NCBI GenBank assembly: GCA_024398875.1 | Contig: JAKSIJ010000001.1 | Span: 62,001-126,000, forward strand | Reading direction: 5' to 3' | Length of the DNA stretch: 64,000 nucleotides | DNA from: Fibrobacter sp. | GTDB lineage: Bacteria > Fibrobacterota > Fibrobacteria > Fibrobacterales > Fibrobacteraceae | Shown here: one piece after another, positions 52,801-59,454 of the stretch | Layout: each line of letters opens with the position of its first letter | Position numbering within the stretch: position 1 is the first letter of the stretch | Notes under the pieces: model-generated | Database searches by the model: none | Seen by the model: the letters and a program-made list of their open reading frames with translations, nothing else | What the model was told of the DNA's origin: nothing | Made by a program: the position numbers and the translations under genes

Positions 52801-53087
52801 TTAAGCCCCGTCTGACCGCCCAAGTTCGGGAGCAAAGCCTGCGGGCGTTCCTTGGCGATAATCTGCTCCAAGCGAGCCACATTCAAAGGTTCGATATAGG
52901 TAGCGTCGGCCATCACCGGGTCTGTCATGATGGTAGCCGGATTGCTGTTCACCAGCACAATCTTGTAGCCCTGTTCACGCAAAGCCTTGCAAGCCTGGGT
53001 GCCAGAGTAGTCGAATTCGCAAGCCTGGCCAATCACAATCGGGCCAGAGCCAATGATCAATACCTTATCGATTCCTTCAATCTTCAT
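49869..53087 (-). CDS. carB: Carbamoyl-phosphate synthase large subunit
   Basis: 1072 residues, the normal length. The two synthetase halves each carry an ATP-grasp domain. The first begins [20 protein letters not shown] and has [16 protein letters not shown]; the second begins [20 protein letters not shown] and has [19 protein letters not shown]. The C-terminal MGS-like allosteric domain follows. It makes carbamoyl phosphate from bicarbonate, ammonia (from CarA) and two ATP for arginine and pyrimidine synthesis. carA is not in the window. Its leader carries a terminator-like hairpin, suggesting attenuation. A broken copy of its 3' end lies at 42398-43180. Confidence 0.97.
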   Translation of the reverse strand: [1072 protein letters not shown]

Positions 53088-53125
53088 CTTTCTTTCTCCA
53101 TTTAGTTAAACCCTATCATAAAAAA

Positions 53126-53151
53126 AATGCCGAACCAACAAGTTCGACATT
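53126..53151 (-). terminator. Terminator-like hairpin in the carB leader (possible attenuator)
   Basis: In the minus direction ATGTCGAAC and GTTCGGCAT form a 9-10 bp stem with one mismatch and a 6-base loop. A run of eight T follows. It lies between the carB promoter (53283-53311) and the start codon, about 40 nt upstream of the ATG. Confidence 0.65.
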
Positions 53152-53282
53152 CATAAAATCAAGAAACGGGAAAACTTCAACTGCATCGGAATGGTGAGTT
53201 CCGCAAGGTGCCTGTGCTTTGAAAATCTGCTTCAAAATCATGGGTTTACCCGGTCAAAGTTCCATTGGTTCAAACTTGCGCA

Positions 53283-53311
53283 AATATAGACAAATAGACC
53301 CGCCCTTGCAA
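53283..53311 (-). promoter_or_regulatory. Promoter of carB
   Basis: On the minus strand TTGCAA (53306-53311) and TATATT (53283-53288) are 17 bp apart. The start would be near 53276, giving a leader of about 190 nt with several possible hairpins (GGG/CCC, TTTTGAA/TTCAAA) before the terminator-like stem. Confidence 0.7.
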
Positions 53312-53339
53312 TATATAAGGAAGAATATTTTTTTGATTT

Positions 53340-53632
53340 TTATGGGTTGGAAACGGACGCCAACCTCACGAACAGGAGCGCTAACGTGTTGACATTCATA
53401 ACGATAGAATCAATTCATAATTCACAATTCACAATTCAAAATTAGTAATTCATGGATCGCCACGCCCTAAAGGGCTCGCGATGACGTTTCCGAGGCATCT
53501 CATAGCTAGTACTTCGGCTCGGTCGTTTCTCTCGCCTCCTCAAAATCCATAATTAATATTTTTATTGTCGTCAACCATTAAATTTTAAACAAACTAACAA
53601 ATTACATACAAATTAAAAACGCAAAAATAGCA
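53340..53632. repeat. Gene-free stretch with dispersed repeats
   Basis: AT-rich units (AATTCATAATTCACAATTC type) lie at 53410-53452. A REP-like palindrome is at 53456-53482 (ATCGCCACGCCC/GGGCTCGCGAT, then GACG). The motif GGTCGTTTCTCTCGCCTCCT at 53521 matches GGTCGCTGCACTCGCCTCGA at 13561. No gene or RNA recognised. Confidence 0.6.
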
Positions 53633-53662
53633 AAAAAAATAAGACCACCCGAAGGTGGCCTT
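53633..53662 (-). terminator. Terminator of the HU gene
   Basis: The stem AAGGCCACC/GGTGGTCTT with a TTCG loop (53641-53662) is followed by A and eight T in the minus direction, 28 bp after the stop. Confidence 0.88.
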
Positions 53663-53689
53663 ACTCTGCAAATTCAGTTTGCGTAAGAA

Positions 53690-53986
53690 TTACTTCTTAG
53701 CAGCCTTGACCTTAGCAGCGGTAGCCTTGAGAGCAGCACCAGCCTTGAAACCAACGGTCTTGGAAGCCTTGATCTTGATCTTTTCGCCAGTGAGAGGATT
53801 GCGGCCATCGCGAGCAGCGCGAGTCTTCACAGCGAAGGTGCCGAAGCCGATGAGCTGGACGTTGCCGTCCTTCTTGATGCCAGCAGCGATACCGTCGAGG
53901 ACAGCGTCAACAGCGCGGCCTGCAGCAGCCTTGGAATCGAATGCCTTGCTAGCGAGTACGGCTTCAATGAGATCTTGTTTGTTCAT
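53690..53986 (-). CDS. HU-family DNA-binding protein
   Basis: 98 residues: MNKQDLIEAVLASKAFDSKA, then the HU core VQLIGFGTFAVKTRAARDGR and NPLTGEKIKIKASKTVGFKA. The C-terminus is extended and Lys/Ala-rich (ALKATAAKVKAAKK). It binds and bends DNA as a dimer and shapes the nucleoid. The ribosome site AGGAG lies inside the palindrome TTAACTC/GAGTTAA (53990-54005), so translation may be feedback-controlled. Monocistronic with its own terminator. Confidence 0.94.
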   Translation of the reverse strand: MNKQDLIEAVLASKAFDSKAAAGRAVDAVLDGIAAGIKKDGNVQLIGFGTFAVKTRAARDGRNPLTGEKIKIKASKTVGFKAGAALKATAAKVKAAKK

Positions 53987-54097
53987 TTTTTAACTCCTGA
54001 GTTAAGTTTGTGAATTGTATGGTGATATTATAACTTTTTTTTAAGCAAGTGGGGAAACTTTTTTTAAAAAAAGTGAAATCTTTTTTTCCCTTATAAA

Positions 54098-55234
54098 TCA
54101 AGCCTCGGGGGGCGGTTCGGTCTTTTCAGAGTCCAAATTTTCTGAGCGACTAGCCCGTTCCTGGAGCTTGCGGAGGTACACCAAGCAAAGGCAAGTGAAT
54201 GGGATAGCAACAAGTAACCCTAAGAAGCCCAACAACTTACCCCACACAGAAAGTGAAAGAAGAATGCCCACAGGAGGCAGGTCCATAGACTTCCCGACAA
54301 TGTGGGGAACCAGGAAAAAGTCCTGAATAACTTGCACCACCAGGTAGATGGCGAGGATAATGAGGGCCACCTCCCAAAACGGCATTCCCGTATTGAGGGC
54401 ATGCATAATGGCCAAAAGCAGGGCCAAAGGGATGGTGGTGAGCTGCATATAGGGAATCATGTTCAAGGCGCCGGAGAAAAGCCCGAAAGCCACCCCCATC
54501 GGGAGCCCCATCAAGCCAAATCCTATAGCATAAAGAACGCCAACCGTCAAGGCCACCAGAGACTGTGCGCGGAAATATGCCCCCATAAAACGGTTCGTTT
54601 CTGCCGCAAAAGAGCTGGCTTCGTCGCGGAAACGCACGGGAATGAGGCCCATAACGCCTTTTCTGAGTTTTGGCATGTCCAGCATAATGAACACCAGGTA
54701 CATGAAAATGATGGCAGCGCTAGAAAACCAGAAGAGAACCGTGGTAGACGCGGAAAGCACGCCCCAGGCCTTGGGAAGCACGCCGGAAGCCACATTCTGC
54801 ACTTCACTCCAGAAATCCAGGCTCTGCATGGCTGTAGCAAGTTTATCCCAGGAAATCATGTTCTGGATAGATTCCCAGGAATTTGCAGGCAACAAGTTGG
54901 AAAGCCTAGCAGACCAATCCGAATCCGTAAACATCTTGGATATCATGGAGCCCAGAGACTGCACTTCTCGTACAACCAGCGGAATGAAAAACTTGCAGAA
55001 ACCGGCAATAATGAGAGCCGCCGCGAGAAGCACCGTCACCACTGCGATAATGCGGTGCTTAAACTTCTTTTCCAGTTTTCCCACGATGGGGTCCACGATA
55101 TAAGCCAGAAGGAATGCAGCAAAGAAGGGGAAAAGCACCCCGCGGAGGTAATAAACCAGCGCGAGAATGGCAACAGCACCAACTGCCGTCAGAATAAACC
55201 GCATGATTCTATCTAAGGTCCACTGCCTACGCAT
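54098..55234 (-). CDS. AI-2E/PerM family membrane transporter
   Basis: 378 residues with about seven or eight membrane segments. Typical family pieces are FPFFAAFLLAYIVDPIVGKL, GVLYAIGFGLMGLPMGVAFG, LNMIPYMQLTTIPLALLLAI and VVQVIQDFFLVPHIVGKSM, then GKLLGFLGLLVAIPFTCL. The family includes exporters proposed for autoinducer-2 and Na+/H+ antiporters; the substrate cannot be read here. The start overlaps the stop of the half-AraC gene by 8 bases, so it is the last gene of a four-gene operon. Confidence 0.88.
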   Translation of the reverse strand: MRRQWTLDRIMRFILTAVGAVAILALVYYLRGVLFPFFAAFLLAYIVDPIVGKLEKKFKHRIIAVVTVLLAAALIIAGFCKFFIPLVVREVQSLGSMISKMFTDSDWSARLSNLLPANSWESIQNMISWDKLATAMQSLDFWSEVQNVASGVLPKAWGVLSASTTVLFWFSSAAIIFMYLVFIMLDMPKLRKGVMGLIPVRFRDEASSFAAETNRFMGAYFRAQSLVALTVGVLYAIGFGLMGLPMGVAFGLFSGALNMIPYMQLTTIPLALLLAIMHALNTGMPFWEVALIILAIYLVVQVIQDFFLVPHIVGKSMDLPPVGILLSLSVWGKLLGFLGLLVAIPFTCLCLVYLRKLQERASRSENLDSEKTEPPPEA

Positions 55235-56138
55235 TTTTACGCCTGTATTCTAGAGGTTTCTGCTTATATATTTTACAAAAATGTCGTTCAAAAGATGAGG
55301 GAGATTTTTCTCCAACGGTAATGGCAATTTCTGCAATGGAGCGGTCCGTGGTCTTCAGAAGCTTCGCCGCCTTCTCCATCCGCTTTACCAGTTCCGCACT
55401 CTCGGGCTTTTTCCGAACGAGAACCACCACGAAAGCAATTAGGGCAACCACCCACAAGCCTAAGGCAAAGAACATTCCTTTCTCAAAATCGCGGTTCACG
55501 CCCCACAAGCGGATGGACTTAAGCATAATGCTATCGGGAATCCCGCGGAGAATACCTTCCCCATTCACCACTTCCAGGAACACACCCCGATGGAAGAAGG
55601 TGAGGCCATCATCCTTATCCAGGCCCTGAGCTGCAAGCCACCAATCCGGAACCTTGAAATCCCTAAGTGCAGCCTTGGCTTCCACCTCATCAAAAGTCGC
55701 TGAGAAGGAATAGTTCAGCGGGCGATAACTGAAGGGGTTTCCCTTTTTCGAATAAACCGGATCGTCATTCCAAATCCGCAACTGCACATAGCGCATGCGA
55801 TCTACCGAAGTAACCACCGCAATAGAATCATACTTTGAGAAATCAAAGAAACCGGCCGGACGCTTGTTCACAGACATGAGGTTGAACCCGATTCCCGCAT
55901 AGGGATAGGCTACTCCGGAGCGGATATTGATGGAAGCGTAAATTGCGGTGTCCACTACGGCAAGTTGCGCAGAAGAGCCCCCGCCCAAAGCCTCATCAGA
56001 GGGCGCATAGACTTCGTATGGCGTCTTCGGAAAAATCTCCACATATGAAGTTCGAAAAGCAAAAAAGGCAAAGGCCCAAATCGCTCCCAAAATCACCCAG
56101 ACAATGGGGAAAATAATCTTACTTTTTTTGCTCATCAT
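55227..56138 (-). CDS. Membrane-anchored regulator: periplasmic CIA30/CBM-like sensor and half AraC-type DNA-binding domain
   Basis: 303 residues. Membrane segment 1 is at about 8-28 (IIFPIVWVILGAIWAFAFFA). A periplasmic domain of about 190 residues contains VAYPYAGIGFNLMSVNKRPA and SKYDSIAVVTSVDRMRYVQL. Membrane segment 2 is near 222-242. The cytoplasmic end (AAKLLKTTDRSIAEIAITVG, then SSFERHFCKIYKQKPLEYRR) matches only the second helix-turn-helix of an AraC domain; the first is absent. It would sense a periplasmic ligand and bind DNA from the membrane, probably as a dimer. It overlaps both neighbours (20 and 8 bp). Confidence 0.78.
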   Translation of the reverse strand: MMSKKSKIIFPIVWVILGAIWAFAFFAFRTSYVEIFPKTPYEVYAPSDEALGGGSSAQLAVVDTAIYASINIRSGVAYPYAGIGFNLMSVNKRPAGFFDFSKYDSIAVVTSVDRMRYVQLRIWNDDPVYSKKGNPFSYRPLNYSFSATFDEVEAKAALRDFKVPDWWLAAQGLDKDDGLTFFHRGVFLEVVNGEGILRGIPDSIMLKSIRLWGVNRDFEKGMFFALGLWVVALIAFVVVLVRKKPESAELVKRMEKAAKLLKTTDRSIAEIAITVGEKSPSSFERHFCKIYKQKPLEYRRKNA

Positions 56139-56850
56139 TCAAGATTTTATGGCGACGACCCACAGCAACAATGGTTAGCACCAAGAATATGCCGAGAACT
56201 ATACCGAAGGCGATATTGCTCATACCGCGAGCAGTTACGCTATAGAAGGTCACCGAGAACTTTGAACCGCGAGACTGGTTCCAGCCGGGAGCGATTTCCA
56301 AGCGAGCAGCAGCCTCCATATGGCGCTGCGTCAGTTCCGGGTCGGCTTTTGCATTTTCATACCAGAATTCCGGGGTATACAAATGCTCCACAGGAATGGC
56401 AACGCGCTGGCGACCCTCGCGAAGCGGCAGTTCCTTCATCAAAAGCCGGAAGGTGCGAGGCTTCTTGATGTCTGTAACGTCGGGGTCAAAAGTCCAAAGC
56501 TTCACAAGAACTTCTCGGGTTCCATGAACTTCCACATCAAAAACCAGAGTATCTACAAATGTCCAGTTTTTATATAGATGTGTACTGGCGCTATCCAAAT
56601 TCCAAAGCAAGCCGCACCAAGCCGCCTTGGAAGTATCCGCCCCCAATCGACAGCTGAAGTGCAAAGCATCTTCGCCCATCTTGAATTCCACCGCAGATTC
56701 GCCGCCATCAGCGATGTCATCGTAAGCGATAACCGTAGCGCCTGTAGGCAACGGGAATACGGGTTCTTCAAAATAATACTTGGGCATAAAGTAGTAGACC
56801 GCCAAAACGACAGCCGCAATCAAGCCCAATATGGTGTAGGTTTTTCTCAT
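56119..56850 (-). CDS. Membrane protein with periplasmic CIA30-like domain, no output domain
   Basis: 243 residues: membrane segment 1 (about 7-22, ILGLIAAVVLAVYYF), a periplasmic domain with VIAYDDIADGGESAVEFK and SKAAWCGLLWNLDS, and membrane segment 2 (about 210-232). A short charged tail (GRRHKILNDEQKK) ends it. The layout is that of the next gene without the helix-turn-helix. The two overlap by 20 bp and are probably paralogues that work as a heteromer. One could bind ligand, the other DNA. Carbohydrate sensing is inferred from the fold impression. Confidence 0.7.
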   Translation of the reverse strand: MRKTYTILGLIAAVVLAVYYFMPKYYFEEPVFPLPTGATVIAYDDIADGGESAVEFKMGEDALHFSCRLGADTSKAAWCGLLWNLDSASTHLYKNWTFVDTLVFDVEVHGTREVLVKLWTFDPDVTDIKKPRTFRLLMKELPLREGRQRVAIPVEHLYTPEFWYENAKADPELTQRHMEAAARLEIAPGWNQSRGSKFSVTFYSVTARGMSNIAFGIVLGIFLVLTIVAVGRRHKILNDEQKK

Positions 56851-56852
56851 GA

Positions 56853-57356
56853 CTATTCGAAAATATCTCTAAAATGGTGCTCGTACTGGATTAAATCCAA
56901 AGGATCTTCTTCTGGCATTTTTTCTCCGAAAACCTTGGAAACCAGATTATCCAGCCAACGAATGAAGAAAAAGTGATGTTTACCCTTGCGTTCCACAAGA
57001 TGCACGGACGTATTCAGCGTATGTTCCAAAAGACGGAGAGTCAATGACGGCGTCAAGTGAAACATTCCACAACAAGTGGTCACCTTGCCTGGATAGCCAT
57101 AATCTGGAAGAGTTCCCTCTACGAGCGGCTCGCCGTGATCGATGCACTTTGCGTTTGCTGTGTCCGGATCTACAGGATTTTTTGCAGACAGAGCCTTGAA
57201 CCAAAGTTCCCGCGTCTTATCCAGAAGTTCGCTCCGGAAAGGCATGGTCTGGTTACACGGGAAAAAAGCGGAATAGCACTTGGGGCAAATCCGCAAATTC
57301 AAGTGGGGAAAATTGATTTCCCGAACTTCTGCAGAACAAAAAGGACACTGACTCAT
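56853..57356 (-). CDS. Small double zinc-ribbon protein
   Basis: 167 residues from the ATG at 57356. There is no ribosome site, and TATATT (57363-57368) ends 6 nt before the ATG, so the mRNA is probably leaderless. The N-terminal zinc ribbon is CPFC (QCPFCSAEVRE) with CPKC (LRICPKCYSAFFPC). A second Cys/His cluster follows (KCIDHGEPL, then TTCCGMFHLTPSL). Family not recognised. The membrane-regulator genes begin 2 bp after the stop, so it leads their operon. It may be an assembly or regulatory partner. Confidence 0.7.
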   Translation of the reverse strand: MSQCPFCSAEVREINFPHLNLRICPKCYSAFFPCNQTMPFRSELLDKTRELWFKALSAKNPVDPDTANAKCIDHGEPLVEGTLPDYGYPGKVTTCCGMFHLTPSLTLRLLEHTLNTSVHLVERKGKHHFFFIRWLDNLVSKVFGEKMPEEDPLDLIQYEHHFRDIFE

Positions 57357-57375
57357 AGGCAAAATATACTATATT
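57348..57375 (+). promoter_or_regulatory. Divergent promoters with abutting -10 hexamers
   Basis: The plus-strand -10 TATATT (57370-57375) serves the riboswitch-cytX transcript, with CTGACT (57348-57353) 16 bp upstream. The minus-strand -10 TATATT (57363-57368) serves the zinc-ribbon operon. Only one base separates the two hexamers, so two polymerases could not occupy them together. Confidence 0.6.
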
Positions 57376-57385
57376 TTGACCATCA

Positions 57386-57466
57386 TTCGGGGTGCTAGCG
57401 TCTTAAATTAGGCGTATGCTGAGAAAATACCCGACAACCTGATCAGGGTAATTCCTGCGGAGGTAA
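57386..57466 (+). ncRNA. TPP riboswitch (THI element)
   Basis: The conserved pieces are in order: CGGGGTGC near 57388, GCTGAGA (57418-57424), ATACCC, AACCTGATCAGGGTAATTCC (57436-57455), then GCGGAGG. The last bases include the ribosome site GGAGG (57459-57463) of cytX. TPP binding would therefore hide it and block translation. There is no terminator between the aptamer and the gene. Confidence 0.93.
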
Positions 57467-57467
57467 T

Positions 57468-58598
57468 ATGAAGTCAAAAGGTGTATTCACCAATGGCCTT
57501 ATTTGGTTTGGGGCCGCCATCTCTATAGCAGAAATTGAAGCCGGCATCCAATGTGGAAGCAATTGGGTGCCTCTTATTCTAGGGCATTTTCTTGGCGGGC
57601 TAATGCTTTTCGCCATGGGAATTCTAGGTGCAAAATCTAAGAAAAATGCCATGGAAACCGTCAAAGAGGGCTTCGGCAATGTTGGTTCAAAAATCTTTGC
57701 ATCACTGAATTTTCTTCAACTGGTTGGTTGGACCTCAGTGATGATTACCCAGGCAGCAGCAGTTCTAGACCAGTTGGGAAATCCATTCAGCCTCCCCCTA
57801 ACCTATTCCATCATTGGCGTCTTTGTCTTATTCTGGATTTTTGTGGGGCCGCAAAACAAAGCCCACCTGGGAACCATAGGGATGAGTATTCTCACCGTCC
57901 TTTTGGTCTACATGTCTTACAAGCTATTCTCGCTAAGCCCTAAAAATCTTACAAGTTCTGCGGGAGCATCTTTCTGGCAAGCTTTTGAAATTTCTATAGC
58001 CATGCCGCTTTCCTTTCTGCCCTTAATTTCTGATTACACAAAAAATGCCGAAAAGCCCGTGACGGAGACCCTCGTGTCCGCATTAGCCTACACCATCGCA
58101 AGTCTATGGATGTATGCCATCGGAATTTTCATTTCCATCTGCACTGATGCAGGCATTTGTACGCCCGAATTCACCTCTATTCTACAAATATTGAAAATTG
58201 GGGTTGCAGGAATCTTAATCGTTCTTCTATCAACTGTAACGACAACTTTTTTAGATGTATATTCCGCCGGGGAATCCGCCCACACCATTATCCAAAAGAT
58301 ATCTCCTAAAATCGCAGGAATGAGCACGTGTCTTCTAGGGGTTCTTTTGTGTCTTTTAAAATTCTTTGATTACTATGCAAACTTTTTATACCTCATCGCA
58401 TCCGTTTTCGCCCCTATGGCATCGGTTCTTATTGTAAGCCATTATTTCGTGAAAAAATATCACCCCCATTGGAATGGGTTCGCCTGGTTTATCGGTTTTG
58501 CAGTCTATCAATTCGCAGGGAATTCCCCTATCGGCCCATCCATTTCTGCAATACTTGTCTCCGCATTTGTGTGTGGCATACGGGCATTACGAAATTAG
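57468..58598 (+). CDS. cytX: Putative hydroxymethylpyrimidine permease, NCS1 family (CytX-like)
   Basis: 376 residues with about twelve membrane segments, the size of NCS1 nucleobase:cation symporters. The N-terminal GLIWFGAAISIAEIEAGIQC and GHFLGGLMLFAMGILGAKS resemble CytX. The TPP riboswitch directly upstream indicates that it imports a thiamine precursor, most likely hydroxymethylpyrimidine. It is the only gene of the transcript before a new promoter. Substrate is inferred from the regulation. Confidence 0.85.
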   Translation: MKSKGVFTNGLIWFGAAISIAEIEAGIQCGSNWVPLILGHFLGGLMLFAMGILGAKSKKNAMETVKEGFGNVGSKIFASLNFLQLVGWTSVMITQAAAVLDQLGNPFSLPLTYSIIGVFVLFWIFVGPQNKAHLGTIGMSILTVLLVYMSYKLFSLSPKNLTSSAGASFWQAFEISIAMPLSFLPLISDYTKNAEKPVTETLVSALAYTIASLWMYAIGIFISICTDAGICTPEFTSILQILKIGVAGILIVLLSTVTTTFLDVYSAGESAHTIIQKISPKIAGMSTCLLGVLLCLLKFFDYYANFLYLIASVFAPMASVLIVSHYFVKKYHPHWNGFAWFIGFAVYQFAGNSPIGPSISAILVSAFVCGIRALRN

Positions 58599-58622
58599 AA
58601 TGCAATTTGCTATATTTGGGAT

Positions 58623-59447
58623 ATGGCAAAAGTTGTTCAAATCACTTCAGAAAATTTTCAGGCCGAAGTCATCGAAGCCTCCAACACGAGAGCTGTGGCG
58701 GTCTTATTCTCCTCTGCAGAATATCCCGATTGTGCATCCTATTCCCAACTGCTAGGAAGTCTTTCCACAAGCCTTGACTTCACCCTCGGCGTGGTAAGCT
58801 GTGACGACCGAGAAAACATGCGGCTCATCCAGGCATTCCGCGTGCAGAGCGTGCCTGAGGTGCATGTGGTGGACAAGGGCCAGATTGGCGATGTCATCCA
58901 AGGTGTATTGCCCGAAGCCGATTTGAAGAAGCGTTTAGAAAAGTTCTTTATGAGCGACGAGGCACGGCTCATGACAGCCCTCGAAGAGGCCATTGCCGCA
59001 AAGCAGTTTGACGAAGCCCTCCCCCTCCTGAACGATGCCCTCCAGAAAACGCCCGACGACAAGAAACTGCAGCTACTGTGGGCAAAAGCTTGCCTCGGTA
59101 TGGGCGATACGGAAAAGGCGAAAGAAAAGTTGCAGAAGTTTACAGAGGCCGATGACGAATATCGTGAGGCAAAATCCCTGCTGGAGCTTTTAGACTTCCA
59201 TGCCGAAGCCGCAAAGAAGGATGTGCAGGGAAAAGAAGCTGTGGTTTACCAGCAAGCCTGCATTCTCGCCGCTGGAGAACAATTCGAAGAAGCGCTCCAA
59301 GCATTTTTAAACCTCTATGTGGAATCTCCGGAGTGGAATGACGGCGCCGCCAAGAAAGCTATGCTCACGCTATTTGGCGTCCTGGGTCCAAAACACGAAC
59401 TCACCTGGAAGTACCGTGCCAAATTGAACACCATGATGTTCATCTAG
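58623..59447 (+). CDS. Thioredoxin-fold protein with TPR tail (CnoX/YbbN-like)
   Basis: 274 residues. The N-terminal 105 residues form a thioredoxin fold without the redox pair: the active-site region reads SSAEYPDCASYSQ, so only one Cys remains. The cis-Pro loop is VQSVPEVHVVDKGQIGDVIQ. The remainder is TPR-like (AIAAKQFDEALPLLNDALQK, then LWAKACLGMGDTEKAKEKL). It probably acts as a chaperone-like holdase or scaffold. TATATT (58611-58616) ends 6 nt before the ATG, so the mRNA is probably leaderless. Confidence 0.82.
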   Translation: MAKVVQITSENFQAEVIEASNTRAVAVLFSSAEYPDCASYSQLLGSLSTSLDFTLGVVSCDDRENMRLIQAFRVQSVPEVHVVDKGQIGDVIQGVLPEADLKKRLEKFFMSDEARLMTALEEAIAAKQFDEALPLLNDALQKTPDDKKLQLLWAKACLGMGDTEKAKEKLQKFTEADDEYREAKSLLELLDFHAEAAKKDVQGKEAVVYQQACILAAGEQFEEALQAFLNLYVESPEWNDGAAKKAMLTLFGVLGPKHELTWKYRAKLNTMMFI

Positions 59448-59454
59448 GGTTTCC

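Noticed and set aside
50448-53105. 885-codon plus-strand frame opposite carB
   Set aside because: It mirrors carB codon structure and shows no signal, motif or ribosome site. It is an artefact of GC-rich third positions.
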